41,955 nucleotides of DNA from a virus, in the IMG/VR virus record IMGVR_UViG_3300010397_000028, positions 1 to 41,955 of that record. One strand, written 5' to 3'. Below, in pieces: positions 16,319 through 25,051 of this stretch (its first letter is position 1; each line of letters opens with the position of its first letter). The notes under the pieces are model-generated. The model made no database searches, had not been told where the DNA came from, and was given only the letters and a program-made list of their open reading frames with translations. Both the position numbers and the translations under genes were made by a program.

Positions 16319-16497
16319 AATGGGCAAGGCTTTTTAGTCGTTCTGGTCTTTCCAGAGATTGGGCACCCGCACCGGCGGCAGATCCCAACGAAAGGCATTT
16401 TGCGCGGGCATACTCGGCATATCTTCAGGCGTGCAGCCGCCACCTCGGCGCCAGTGCCAGTAATTAGGTCGAGATATGACCGGGCTATATCTAGCAT
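16294..16497 (-). CDS. Small zinc-ribbon protein
   Basis: The 67-residue product has Cys pairs CRVC, CRRCGC and a final CPLW, arranged like a small zinc-binding domain often encoded among head-tail genes of Bacteroidota phages. The CRRCGCPI...KTRTTKKPCPLWKP order is characteristic. Function is unknown. It overlaps the upstream gene by 7 bases and the downstream gene by 25. Confidence 0.7.
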   Translation of the reverse strand: MLDIARSYLDLITGTGAEVAAARLKICRVCPRKMPFVGICRRCGCPISGKTRTTKKPCPLWKPQQTS

Positions 16498-16937
16498 ATC
16501 GTTCCTGAGACAGGCCAGTTAATCGTATAAGATACCCCAAAAAGGTGAGCCGCGAGAAACATGTACTCCGGGGTGATGCTGTACGACACGTCCTCCACCT
16601 CGGCATAGGTCAGGTCTGAATTGATCACGGACACGAGGAATTTCTCCGCCAGCTCGCGCATTGGCTGGATATAGTCCACCTCCAGGCTGATGCTGCGCCA
16701 GTCGTTTGTATCCTCCTGGATGCGGGTAAGCGCCCACCCCTGAAGCCGGATTACCTTTTTCTTTCGATTGTTCTTTAGCACGCCGTTCATGGTGAATGGC
16801 ACTATCACATTTCGGGGGTATTCCTCGAATGTAAAAGAGTCCATGAAGGCATTGAATTCCTGTAGATTGGCAAACGATAGGCCCTGAAAGCCGGCATCGT
16901 CGGTAGCCTCTTGAAGTGTCTCGATGATGGTAGCCAT
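16491..16937 (-). CDS. Hypothetical head-tail connection protein
   Basis: The chosen ATG at 16937 gives 148 residues and leaves a 17-base gap to the preceding stop; a start at 16991 would overlap that gene by 37 bases. The protein is mixed alpha/beta with no recognised motif. Its place between the frameshift pair and the gp10-like gene suggests a neck or tail-terminator component. Confidence 0.62.
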   Translation of the reverse strand: MATIIETLQEATDDAGFQGLSFANLQEFNAFMDSFTFEEYPRNVIVPFTMNGVLKNNRKKKVIRLQGWALTRIQEDTNDWRSISLEVDYIQPMRELAEKFLVSVINSDLTYAEVEDVSYSITPEYMFLAAHLFGVSYTINWPVSGTIC

Positions 16938-16954
16938 AGCCAAATGTAACGATT

Positions 16955-17221
16955 TTAGGTGGAAGTCGGCACAGTATGGATTTCGTGCCAAATGAAATTA
17001 AACCGTTCTTGGAATTCGTCTTGTTCCTTCCACTTAACGGCGAAATTGATAATCGTTCCAAAACTGGTATCGTAGTATACATGGTCCGGATCCAGGCCGA
17101 ACCTGGCCGCGTACTTGTCGATCAGATCTAAATCGTCGAACGGCGTGAGCCTATGGACTTTTGCAAGTCGCGCAACATTCTGGCGAACATCCTGCTTGGG
17201 CTGCTCAGGATTCGGCTCCAT
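16955..17221 (-). CDS. Second frame of a probable -1 frameshift gene (88-residue ORF)
   Basis: From its own ATG this frame encodes 88 residues ending in a well-formed aromatic/acidic segment (FAVKWKEQDEFQERFNFIW). The frame stays open upstream of the ATG as far as the T9 run at 17272-17264 of the overlapping gene, adding 15 coherent residues. It is therefore probably expressed mainly as the C-terminal part of a 275-residue frameshift product (172 + 103 residues). Independent initiation at 17221 is also possible. A head-tail connector or tail-assembly chaperone role is suggested by position and by the frameshift arrangement. Confidence 0.72.
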   Translation of the reverse strand: MEPNPEQPKQDVRQNVARLAKVHRLTPFDDLDLIDKYAARFGLDPDHVYYDTSFGTIINFAVKWKEQDEFQERFNFIWHEIHTVPTST

Positions 17222-17781
17222 AGACTTTCTGAAGGAAGTCCAAAGGTCATAGCACGATTTAGCAAAAAAAAACCTATCGGGTAGATTAGGCTGATAGACA
17301 TTTCGTCGATCTCCTTTGCCAGATCCCGGGCGCGGGACATGCTGAATTTGCCTCCGTCGATGATGGGCTGAAGGTAGATAGCCGTGGCGATGGACATATT
17401 CTCCTCAAGACAGGTAGATTTATCGAGGTAGTCACGGCGCAAGTGGATGTTCTGGCCTATGCTCAATGACGCAGGATCACGCGGGATCATGATTGTTTTC
17501 CCGCCTATCTCCAGTACCTTGGGCAGCTCCTTATTGAATTCAAACGGTTGCGTGATTATCCAGCCGACGCAGTCCATGATCGTGATATCATTAACAACGT
17601 CATTATCGTTTCGGACATAGGCTGTGTCCATCAGGATGTTTTGCAGCTTGAAGTAGTCCCGGTCGGCTATGTCCTTGTCCTGATCCCATTCTTTAACGAT
17701 CCTGACGTATTGCCTGGTCTTCGTTTCCTCGTATGAGGAGGCGCAGCCGTGTGTCCTGCCGTTTATCTTTACCGGTGTCAT
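17128..17781 (-). CDS. Zero frame of the frameshift pair, tail chaperone or connector candidate
   Basis: The 217-residue product is mixed alpha/beta through about residue 172, where GGT TTT TTT places a U-UUU-UUU heptamer in the exact X-XXY-YYZ phase for -1 slippage. The 45 residues after the slip point are Arg/Ser-rich and look less structured than the alternative -1 continuation. This two-product arrangement recalls the gpG/gpGT tail-assembly chaperones, although its position, well before the tape measure, is not the classical one. The ATG overlaps the stop of the small membrane-protein gene. Confidence 0.75.
   Translation of the reverse strand: MTPVKINGRTHGCASSYEETKTRQYVRIVKEWDQDKDIADRDYFKLQNILMDTAYVRNDNDVVNDITIMDCVGWIITQPFEFNKELPKVLEIGGKTIMIPRDPASLSIGQNIHLRRDYLDKSTCLEENMSIATAIYLQPIIDGGKFSMSRARDLAKEIDEMSISLIYPIGFFLLNRAMTFGLPSESLWSRILSSPSRMFARMLRDLQKSIGSRRSTI
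17264..17272 (-). promoter_or_regulatory. Candidate -1 ribosomal frameshift site (T9 run)
   Basis: Nine Ts on the - strand occupy the last base of a Gly codon, two Phe codons and two bases of a Leu codon, so the slippery heptamer is in the canonical phase. The -1 frame is open from here into the 88-residue ORF. A one-base homopolymer undercall (T10 would fuse the frames outright) or transcriptional slippage are the alternatives. Confidence 0.65.
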
Positions 17782-17903
17782 ATCGCGGTGAATCCGAAGA
17801 GGAATAACAACCAGATAAGTTTTGAGATCAGACCTATAAAGGCGATAGCAATGGCCAGGATAATAACAGCAAGAATGCCTTGCCAGATTCTTTTAAAAAC
17901 CAT
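17778..17903 (-). CDS. 41-residue hydrophobic protein
   Basis: The ATG at 17903 lies 11 bases inside the end of the upstream connector gene and the TGA overlaps the ATG of the downstream gene, so the frame fills what would be the only gap in this part of the operon. The product is almost entirely hydrophobic, with one or two membrane helices (about residues 8-24 and 27-40) after a short basic start. A membrane peptide in the head-tail cluster is unexpected. Its function is unknown. Confidence 0.62.
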   Translation of the reverse strand: MVFKRIWQGILAVIILAIAIAFIGLISKLIWLLFLFGFTAI

Positions 17904-18447
17904 ACCTGTTTTTTAGTTCTGGGGCCTTGAAATCCCACTCTGGGTAGTCCGCCTTGTTGGCCTCCATGAACCCATAGAATGAATTTCGCCTACAATTATA
18001 CCCAAAACATACCCTTGACACAAATTCATTCCAGTATTTCACAACGAACTGATATTGATCATCCATGAGGGAGCTTTTATCGGGGGCGGAGTTCTCCACG
18101 AACCCGATATTGGTTAGCTTGTACGTAGTCGTAGGAATCCACAGCGCGTACAGTGCCGGCCGTATCATGTCAACCCAACCGAGGTATGTGCTTGTCTTGC
18201 CTCCGTAAGTGTACGTGGCGCCATCGCGCAGCCTAATCCACTTATCAGCGATAACGCCCGATGTATTCAGCGCATCGGAAAATTCGTCCCATAGATCAAC
18301 ACCGAGCAACCTCACCGCATCATCCGGCAATGTGCCCATAGCGATACCCTCTTCCCAGCCGTCAAGCAAAGAAGAAAAGTCCCGAGCCTCTTCCTGATTC
18401 GGGACTTTATAAGGACGATCGACAAAATCTGCTGGTAAAATTATCAT
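17893..18447 (-). CDS. Head-tail connector-like protein
   Basis: The 184-residue protein has a recognisable pattern of Bacteroidota-phage head-tail connector proteins (I would compare it with DUF6712): a helical first half, a Trp/Tyr-rich middle (WVDMIRPALYALW) and a CFGYNCRRNSFYGF segment. It follows the capsid genes after one small gene, the usual place of a neck adaptor. The ATG overlaps the upstream stop. Confidence 0.6.
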   Translation of the reverse strand: MIILPADFVDRPYKVPNQEEARDFSSLLDGWEEGIAMGTLPDDAVRLLGVDLWDEFSDALNTSGVIADKWIRLRDGATYTYGGKTSTYLGWVDMIRPALYALWIPTTTYKLTNIGFVENSAPDKSSLMDDQYQFVVKYWNEFVSRVCFGYNCRRNSFYGFMEANKADYPEWDFKAPELKNRYGF

Positions 18448-18740
18448 CTGCGCTCTACACTGATATGTGCCTTATCGCTCTTCAGAAACTTCTCCTTTTG
18501 CTCCTTGACGTAAGCCTTACGATCGAAATGCTCGACCTCCATCTTTGCGCCGTTCTTCTTGAGCTTATCGACTACCTTATAGTGTATCGCGTGTTTGTCT
18601 TTCGGACCGGTGGACTTCTTGTAGTAGATGGTCATGAGCGGCTTCCCATCCACAACTACAACGTTCCCGTCCTTGTCCGTCTTTGCCACGCCGTAATCTT
18701 CCTTGAACGTTACGATGCGGGTATCTTCATATTTACTCAT
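18444..18740 (-). CDS. Hypothetical 98-residue lysine-rich protein
   Basis: The product is short, basic and rich in Lys, Asp and Val, with a probable beta-hairpin region (about 20-45) and a helical tail. It lies directly after the major capsid gene, where decoration or capsid-associated proteins are often encoded, but no family is recognised. Confidence 0.65.
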   Translation of the reverse strand: MSKYEDTRIVTFKEDYGVAKTDKDGNVVVVDGKPLMTIYYKKSTGPKDKHAIHYKVVDKLKKNGAKMEVEHFDRKAYVKEQKEKFLKSDKAHISVERR

Positions 18741-18777
18741 AATCTGGAATTATTTTCTCAAATGAACCCTTTAAAAA

Positions 18778-20142
18778 TTAAGACGCTATGGCTGTCTTGA
18801 TGTTGGTGAACGTGTCATAGATCACCGAGTTGTACCGGTGCGACGGGATGTATGAAAGTACCTCCTGATATGCACGGAATGACGTCCGGTCATAACGGAA
18901 GTCCTCACCGTTCAGTCCCGCCTCGAACACGAAGCCGCCATAGTTACGGATCTGGAATCCATCGACGCCAACCGCGAGCAAATGCGTGGTAGGCACATCC
19001 TCAATGTCCGCCATGATGATGGGCACGCCTGCGATATACAGTGTCCCTACCGATGATATGTATACCAGGTTTGCATTCTGGTAACGTTGCTGTGTATCCT
19101 TCAGGGCGAACAGCTGATAGTACTTATCGCTCGATACGGCCACATAAGCGGCCTCCTCGTGATCACGCACTAGCTGGGCGATAGCAGCGATGATCGCGTC
19201 GATATCGTTCGGATTGGCGATCACAAAGCCTGCGACGTCATGGTATTGCACGGCGTGCTCCTTCAGGCCAAGGGGCGCATCTTCGTTGATCGCGGGATCG
19301 TTATTGAGAAGGCCATCGTTGTATGTCTCGCGGACTTCTTGGGAGAAATCAGTTTGGATCCAGTTCCGAAGGCTGGGCACGTCACGCAGCAACTTGTCTT
19401 CGACAGTGCCGAAGATTGCCACTTTCTTCGCTTCCACCTGTGTAGAGGTGACGCGGAAAGAGCGCATAGGCTTCTGCCCACCGGATGTAATCCAGTCAGC
19501 GCCGCCGGTATCTTCCTGTGATTCATTCGCACCCGCCACCTCGATCTTCTCCAGGTAGATCAACGTAGGCGCGTCAATCGACGGAATGCTGAAGTTATCC
19601 AGGATGAAATTCTTTTTGCGCTTGCGCTCGTACAGGCGAGGGTCAACGACCCGGCCGGTAAATGCGCTCCAGTCGGTGGCGACACCGTTCACGCCTTCGA
19701 AGAATTGAGGATATCCAAATATCTCCGCCGCCTTGGTGCGCAGGACGATATCACGATTCAGCTCGATCTTGATCCCGTCCTTCGTCTTTGTGCGGGCGTC
19801 AGGGAACATTTTTACAACCTGGGCCTTAAGCTCGGTCTCGTCCATCAGGGTGACGGCCTTGGCCGCATTGCCGCCTTTTTCTTTTGCCCGGGCCAAGTCT
19901 TCTGTCATCTCCTCGACCTGCTTCTGCAGCTTCGCGTTGGCGTCGTTGATGGTCTTGATAGCCGCATCGATCTCCTTCTCAGAATATTTGCCGATAGACG
20001 CTTTAAGGTCGTCGAGGGCCTTCTTTGCCTCGTTGAAATCCTTCATTATGACGCGGTCGCCGAGCTGTGCTTTGAAGCCGTCAACTTGTGCCGCGACCTT
20101 TTCAATGGCCAAAATCTCGGGTGATTTTTCAATATTTTCCAT
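18778..20142 (-). CDS. Major capsid protein, HK97 fold
   Basis: The 454-residue protein has an N-terminal coiled-coil delta-domain (about 1-105, Lys/Glu/Ala heptads) that the protease would remove, followed by a capsid domain. Typical elements are the long-arm segment with RKKNFILDNFSIPSID (about 176-191), the GPA-like block with PMRSFRVTSTQVEAKKVA, and the C-terminal stretch IPIIMADIEDVPTTHLLAVG. The ATG at 20142 is chosen because an earlier in-frame start (20238) would run back over the end of the protease gene. Gene order protease then capsid matches HK97-type heads. Confidence 0.87.
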   Translation of the reverse strand: MENIEKSPEILAIEKVAAQVDGFKAQLGDRVIMKDFNEAKKALDDLKASIGKYSEKEIDAAIKTINDANAKLQKQVEEMTEDLARAKEKGGNAAKAVTLMDETELKAQVVKMFPDARTKTKDGIKIELNRDIVLRTKAAEIFGYPQFFEGVNGVATDWSAFTGRVVDPRLYERKRKKNFILDNFSIPSIDAPTLIYLEKIEVAGANESQEDTGGADWITSGGQKPMRSFRVTSTQVEAKKVAIFGTVEDKLLRDVPSLRNWIQTDFSQEVRETYNDGLLNNDPAINEDAPLGLKEHAVQYHDVAGFVIANPNDIDAIIAAIAQLVRDHEEAAYVAVSSDKYYQLFALKDTQQRYQNANLVYISSVGTLYIAGVPIIMADIEDVPTTHLLAVGVDGFQIRNYGGFVFEAGLNGEDFRYDRTSFRAYQEVLSYIPSHRYNSVIYDTFTNIKTAIAS

Positions 20143-20158
20143 ATCGGAAATATGTGGT

Positions 20159-21058
20159 TTAAAGTTTTTGTGATAATTTATTGATGGCCTCCATAAGTCC
20201 TTTATTGGCTTCACCCGAAGCGCTTTTACCCGTGTCACCCGACGGCGGGGGTGTGCCCATGGTTGGCGTTAATTCGTTTGATCCGGCGATTACCGCGGAG
20301 TATTCCCCAAGCTTAGCCTCGGACACGGCGAAGAAATACCCTTTTCGCTCTGCCTCCTGCCGGTTGCCCAGCTTGGCGATATACTTTTGAAAGACGGCAT
20401 ATTCCTTGGGATAATCCTCAGCATCGTTTACCGCTAGCTGGATATCCACGTAGTTCATGCCAACGCTATGTTGGTCGATTTCGTCGTTGAGATAGTCCTT
20501 ATATCGACGCTCGTTCATGTCCTTGTGGATCTCTGCGTCAGCGAACAGCCCCTCGGTCATACCAGTTTTGCCTACGCCCAGCGCTCGCCATGAAATAGGC
20601 GCCTCGTAAAGCTTCAGGGTCTTGCCCATGCGGCCATCCAAGCTGTAATTGTGCTGGTCGATCGGCGGGATCTTCCTCTCCCGGCCCTTGATGCTATTGG
20701 TGAATACCGCGGTGCCTTCTTCTCCAGCATCGCCCCGGCCGAGATGCACATCGGAATGTGAATCCATCCACCAATAAGTATTAGCCAGAATGGTACGTTT
20801 CAGGACGCCAGCCTCCTTGTCATTCTCGTAAAGGGGCTTTGCCTTATAGGATGTGTTTTTAGGCATCTCCCACAATGTCGCAAACGTAGCGGAAAGGCCT
20901 CCTTCGGCGCGCTTGGTAATCGATTTCTTCTGCGAAAAAACGAGTTCTTTCTCCTCTACCAGGTATTTAAATAGCTCCGGCTGGCTTTTGAAAACCTTTT
21001 CGGCCCACATGTATCGGCCGTAGCCGTCGACAGTTTGGTATTTATAGACGAAGCTCAT
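20159..21058 (-). CDS. Prohead maturation protease, S78/herpesvirus-protease type
   Basis: The 299-residue protein shows the catalytic pattern of caudoviral prohead serine proteases: a candidate His in MDSHSD or DQHNYS (about 98-137), and the diagnostic HSVGM motif with the likely nucleophile Ser at about residue 197. A C-terminal strand with EYSAVIAGSNELTP resembles the conserved end of the peptidase domain. It cleaves the capsid delta-domain during head maturation. A Gly/Ser/Lys-rich tail follows. It lies between portal (4-base overlap) and capsid genes as expected. Confidence 0.82.
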   Translation of the reverse strand: MSFVYKYQTVDGYGRYMWAEKVFKSQPELFKYLVEEKELVFSQKKSITKRAEGGLSATFATLWEMPKNTSYKAKPLYENDKEAGVLKRTILANTYWWMDSHSDVHLGRGDAGEEGTAVFTNSIKGRERKIPPIDQHNYSLDGRMGKTLKLYEAPISWRALGVGKTGMTEGLFADAEIHKDMNERRYKDYLNDEIDQHSVGMNYVDIQLAVNDAEDYPKEYAVFQKYIAKLGNRQEAERKGYFFAVSEAKLGEYSAVIAGSNELTPTMGTPPPSGDTGKSASGEANKGLMEAINKLSQKL

Positions 21059-22416
21059 TGCGTTACTTCTTCACCATTTCCTTGTCCTTGAGGATCTTCT
21101 GTTTGTCCTTGGCCGCCTTGGCTATCTCCGCCTTGTCCGGTTTGGTTTTGTCCTTGTTCTCCATCTGCTGGTGCCGCTGCCGGCGGCTTGGGAATATCGA
21201 ATTCTGTACCAAGATATGCATTTATCTGATCCATTGGAACTCCGATCGTTATGAGCGACTGAAGAACCTCTACATCTACCTTCCGAGTCTCTGCCTTCTC
21301 TTTTGCGAATACCTGCACAAATGGCAGGTGATCCCATGATATATTGATGTTCTTCCCCTGCTGGCGGTAACCGAAAAACACTTCGAAAGCATCCATGAAC
21401 TGATTGCCTTTGGGCTCAAGTGTGTAGTTTACGTGGGCCGCCCGGGCCTTCTCCTGGTTCTCGTAAGTGGCAGAGTTATAGGCCTCAAGAACATCGCGGG
21501 GTATGTTGTACATATTGCCGATCAGGAAGTACTGATGGAGGTATTCTTCCTTGAGCTGGAGCTTTGCGAAGTCCTCGACGAAGCGCTGAATGTTTATCTT
21601 TGCCTTTACTGGATAAACGTTCTTTTCACTGCGATCTATCTTTTCGATTATGTCTTTCTTCTCGTCCTCGTTCAGTCCGATTTTTGTGTTCGCGCCGACC
21701 TGGTTTTCGGAGCCGACCATGAACTTTGATGTGTACCTGATATTGATATTCTCAGAATCGAGGACGTGTTCAGAGTTTGATATAATCTTTACCAACGCAT
21801 CCATGCGTGACGGGCCCTTGAAGAAATTCCCAATAGAGTTTGTCAGGTCATGAGCGATGACAAGACGGTCGAATGGGAACTTGAACGCAGTACCGTCAGC
21901 ATATCGATATGTAATAATAGCCTTTCTTATCGCAGTCATTTCAGCGTCGGAGAAAACCAGTTTGTCACGCTTCGCATCAAGTTCGGCTGGCCATTCCATC
22001 TTTGAAGGGTCCAAGAAATACATCTTGTTGCCCTTCTTATCAACGATCGAGCTATCGACGTAGGCATAAGATGTGCCCAGCATATTCCAGAACATGAAGT
22101 CCCATAGGAATTGCGCCTCGGTAAGTGTGAACGGATTCGGCTGTTTAAGTAGGTTGATAAAAGGATCGTTATCGATTTCTTTGCCCTCGGAATCCTTCAC
22201 GCACACCCTACCCATGGCAAATAGGTCGCATTGGAGCGCGAATACCTTGAGCACGGCCGGGTTTGAAAGGATGATCGATAGTTTCTCCCGGTCTCTGGAT
22301 ATCGTATTGAACAGCGTGGAGGCGTTGATGATCTCGTATCCAAAATGATACATGCCCTTTGCGCGTGAGCGAAGGGCCGAGAATATATTCCCGAACGGGA
22401 TAAAGAAATCATTCAC
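21055..22416 (-). CDS. Portal protein, HK97/SPP1-like
   Basis: The 453-residue protein has the portal signature regions: NPFTLTEAQFLWDFMFWNMLGTSYAYV (in the stem-approach region, about 95-120), a FPFDRLVIAHD segment, and an IPRDVLEAYNSATYEN segment (about 305-320) near the crown. The C-terminal ~45 residues are a Gln/Gly-rich low-complexity tail. It forms the dodecameric vertex ring through which DNA is packaged. It lies between TerL and protease in the usual order. Confidence 0.87.
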   Translation of the reverse strand: MNDFFIPFGNIFSALRSRAKGMYHFGYEIINASTLFNTISRDREKLSIILSNPAVLKVFALQCDLFAMGRVCVKDSEGKEIDNDPFINLLKQPNPFTLTEAQFLWDFMFWNMLGTSYAYVDSSIVDKKGNKMYFLDPSKMEWPAELDAKRDKLVFSDAEMTAIRKAIITYRYADGTAFKFPFDRLVIAHDLTNSIGNFFKGPSRMDALVKIISNSEHVLDSENINIRYTSKFMVGSENQVGANTKIGLNEDEKKDIIEKIDRSEKNVYPVKAKINIQRFVEDFAKLQLKEEYLHQYFLIGNMYNIPRDVLEAYNSATYENQEKARAAHVNYTLEPKGNQFMDAFEVFFGYRQQGKNINISWDHLPFVQVFAKEKAETRKVDVEVLQSLITIGVPMDQINAYLGTEFDIPKPPAAAPADGEQGQNQTGQGGDSQGGQGQTEDPQGQGNGEEVTQ

Positions 22417-22478
22417 ACCCGAAATTAAATGATTTTGAACGTCATTCCTATTTTGGCGATTGTGCAGAAGGCGGCAAA

Positions 22479-23855
22479 CTATTTTAGTATGCCAATCAAC
22501 TTTAGGTATAGCGCGATGTAACGCGCTGGGTCCATCAGGTGATTGTCCTTATCGACAGGTTCATCCATGACGATCCCATAACGATCAACCTGGCGTTCGT
22601 AATTCTCCTGCTCATACTCCAGATTCAAAGAGCTTTCGGTATAGTAGCACTTCATGTCCCGCAGGATGTCGATACCGTCGATGATAGATCCGGGCGGCTT
22701 CGGCGCCGGAAGCGAGAACTCATAACCAATATCGTGCAACGCCAATATCTTCATGGGCCTGTTGTTGTCGCAGATAAGGTAGCAATCCTTCGGGATGTTC
22801 AATTCGCGAAGGAGCCACTTCACTAGGCCTTCCTCCGCTTTGTTGATCTCCTCGATCTGCATTACGCTCATTCCTTCCTTTATCTCGTTCTCCGACTTGT
22901 AGTTCTTTTGATGAAAGTATAAAGCCCCATCGTAATACTTAGCCTCCAGGATTCCGAAAGGATCGACGACGCCCCAGTCAATGCCGTACCATCGTTGATG
23001 ATCCAGCTTGTGATATTCGTCGTCTTTGATCTTATCCCAGAAAAATATTCTATTAGGCTTCTCCGACTTCTCGCCAAGGCCATACACGGACCAGTTGAAT
23101 GCATTGGCCGAGGACTTGCGCTCGTTCTCTTTGCATCGGGATAGTTCTTTGATCTGCTTGTCAGAAAGATTCAGAGTATTTGCAATAAGGTCGTAAGCCT
23201 TCGCCTCAGACTCTATCATTATTTTAGACAATACAACGTCGCACATCTTCACCGGCTGATAGCTCAGAATCTTCCGCTTTTGCTCAGGCGGGCAATATGG
23301 GTTATTCCGGAAAGTTGACTTTATAATTATCGTGCGAGGATCTTTTTTTAGGTCGTCTATCCAATGCGATTGCTTAGGGTTCCAGTCTATAACAACGAAA
23401 TCTTCAGCCCGCATATCTAGTTGATCGAACGTGGCGCGGGATATAGAGTACGGCTCATTTAACCATATAACGTGACCGTTGTATCCATGTACCTTCTCGG
23501 CGTTATCCGTTCCATTTATCTCAAACTCAGATCCATTATGGAAGGTATAGTAGTCCTCCGTCGCGTTATACCGAACGGTGTTTGCCAGTGGTAACGCTGG
23601 AAAGATCTTATGAACATCATCACCGACCGTAGCCGAGCAATCTGTCTTTGTCGCTCTCCATACCGAGCACCTTTTTCCAGCGTGCTGCTGGCAGTACTTG
23701 TGAATGGCCTGTATTAAGGATCTGGTCTTGCTTGATCGAGAGGATCCCTCATTGATTATGTACCGGTATTTCCTTGTGCCGTCTTCATTTCGTGCGTGTA
23801 TTGCGTCGTCATTCCACTTGAAGACTATGGTACATTTTACTTCAACCTCATTCAT
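22479..23855 (-). CDS. terL: Terminase large subunit
   Basis: The 458-residue protein has a Walker A motif with GSSRSSKT (about residues 37-44) and a Walker B segment VIWLNEP (about 129-135) in the ATPase half. The nuclease half carries the acidic residues in IDWGVVDP, ICDNNRP and NHLMDP that coordinate metal in RNase H-like terminase nucleases. It matches the PBSX/Terminase_3 type. It drives DNA into the prohead and cuts the concatemer. It follows TerS with an 8-base overlap. The 62-base gap before the portal gene shows no feature. Confidence 0.93.
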   Translation of the reverse strand: MNEVEVKCTIVFKWNDDAIHARNEDGTRKYRYIINEGSSRSSKTRSLIQAIHKYCQQHAGKRCSVWRATKTDCSATVGDDVHKIFPALPLANTVRYNATEDYYTFHNGSEFEINGTDNAEKVHGYNGHVIWLNEPYSISRATFDQLDMRAEDFVVIDWNPKQSHWIDDLKKDPRTIIIKSTFRNNPYCPPEQKRKILSYQPVKMCDVVLSKIMIESEAKAYDLIANTLNLSDKQIKELSRCKENERKSSANAFNWSVYGLGEKSEKPNRIFFWDKIKDDEYHKLDHQRWYGIDWGVVDPFGILEAKYYDGALYFHQKNYKSENEIKEGMSVMQIEEINKAEEGLVKWLLRELNIPKDCYLICDNNRPMKILALHDIGYEFSLPAPKPPGSIIDGIDILRDMKCYYTESSLNLEYEQENYERQVDRYGIVMDEPVDKDNHLMDPARYIALYLKLIGILK

Positions 23856-24285
23856 CAGGCGTCACCTCGGGCGTGACTTTGTACGTGACGTTGGTTTCGG
23901 GTATCCCTTTGTGATCGAGTTCTTTCTTGTCGGTGAGGCCCTCAAGTCGGGCAGCGATGTTCTGTTGATAGATGCCGGCAAGCGCCCCATCGATTATATC
24001 AGCACTGCATTGTGTCTTAATCGCGCGTATGATGGGTAAATAATCGGTGTAGGCATCACCGGTATTCTGTTCATAATGCGTCAACTGGGATAAGATGCCC
24101 TGTCTGTATAGCCATGCTTCGAATCCTATCCAGCTTAACGGCCGCTGCCTGTTTTTGTGTACTTCAAGGGCGTCTTTCCCTACGAAATCATGGACCTTCA
24201 AAGGATTATCTGTTACCCAGGTCCGATATTTTTCGAACAATTCGGATAGAGCATCTGGCGACTCTATAGCCTTATTCCTCCCCAT
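23848..24285 (-). CDS. terS: Terminase small subunit
   Basis: The 145-residue protein resembles the DNA-packaging gp3-like small terminase family: an N-terminal helical region with LFEKYRTWV, a Trp/Arg-rich middle (RPLSWIGFEAWLYRQG), and the characteristic GIYQQNIAARLEGLTDK segment (about 104-120). It recognises the packaging site and presents DNA to TerL, whose gene follows. The 69 bases upstream, before the glycosyltransferase gene cluster ends, show no gene or clear motif. Confidence 0.83.
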   Translation of the reverse strand: MGRNKAIESPDALSELFEKYRTWVTDNPLKVHDFVGKDALEVHKNRQRPLSWIGFEAWLYRQGILSQLTHYEQNTGDAYTDYLPIIRAIKTQCSADIIDGALAGIYQQNIAARLEGLTDKKELDHKGIPETNVTYKVTPEVTPDE

Positions 24286-24354
24286 TATCGTCTCGCAATT
24301 TACTGGGCCTGGGCACGCCGGGCTCTTCTCAATGCGGATATTGCGAAGGTACTG

Positions 24355-25050
24355 CTAAATGTCGGTCCTTTCAAATCTGGACATTTCCGGGAAAGTTTCG
24401 GATAAAAACCGTGTTACTGAGGCTTTTATGTGGGGGAATGTGGAGAATATCTTTACGTCGGGCACGGGTGGCGCGTTGATCTTCTGGTCTCGGAATGGCT
24501 CTCCGTCGAGTTGTAGGCTGTTGGCGTATAGGCTTTTGATGATGTATCCTTCTCCGGACCAGCCTGGCGCCGCGGCGACCTGATCTAGGAAAAGCGCCTT
24601 ATTATAGAGTATTGGCGTGTGTACGTCGAAGTACTTTATGGGCAAATCCTTTGATTTCAGGTAATCCAGCGTGCTTTTAGCCCGTTTCCCGTATCCATCG
24701 AGTCCGCGGAGCCGGCAGTATGTTGCGAGATCCCCCTGATAGAATGCGGGGAAATGTTCCACGTGGAACGGTGATATCAGGAAATGGTCGTCGTTGAAGA
24801 ATAGGAAATCCTCGGAAATCTCAGATTGACGGCACGCCCCGGCCACTTTCAGCATTATATTATGGTCTGGAGAGAGTCGCGGATCGTCGGATAATGGGAC
24901 CCAGGATATGTTTTGCAGCCAATCCGGGCGCTCGCCTACGATTACAACCTTTCCGAATCCGGTCAAATACTTTTCGATCGACCGCAGGCTGAACCGAAGC
25001 TCGATATCCTTCATTCTGGAACCCTTCCCAAGGGCATATACTATGTCCAT
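24355..25050 (-). CDS. Stealth-like sugar-phosphate transferase
   Basis: The 231-residue protein has short matches to the conserved regions of the Stealth (capsular polysaccharide phosphotransferase) family: IVYALGKGSR near the N-terminus in place of the usual VYTWVDGSD, ELRFSLRSIEKY (about 17-28), then FFNDDHFLI (about 83-91) as the CR2 NDD motif, and HTPILYNKALF as the CR3-like segment. The usual first Asp motif is altered, so activity is uncertain. Stealth enzymes transfer hexose-1-phosphate to glycans. It closes a run of glycan-related genes located directly before the terminase genes. Confidence 0.72.
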   Translation of the reverse strand: MDIVYALGKGSRMKDIELRFSLRSIEKYLTGFGKVVIVGERPDWLQNISWVPLSDDPRLSPDHNIMLKVAGACRQSEISEDFLFFNDDHFLISPFHVEHFPAFYQGDLATYCRLRGLDGYGKRAKSTLDYLKSKDLPIKYFDVHTPILYNKALFLDQVAAAPGWSGEGYIIKSLYANSLQLDGEPFRDQKINAPPVPDVKIFSTFPHIKASVTRFLSETFPEMSRFERTDI

Positions 25051-25051
25051 A

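Noticed and set aside
16519-17082. 187-codon leftward frame overlapping two head-tail genes
   Set aside because: It overlaps 16491-16937 and 16955-17221 almost entirely and is Arg/Gly/His-rich, as expected of an off-frame translation.
18759-18766. TTCATTTG on the - strand as a promoter -7 box after the capsid gene
   Set aside because: It has one mismatch in the conserved TA, and no TTTG at the right distance upstream.
22417-22478. Small gene between terL and portal
   Set aside because: The 62-base gap has no open frame with a start and no clear structure.
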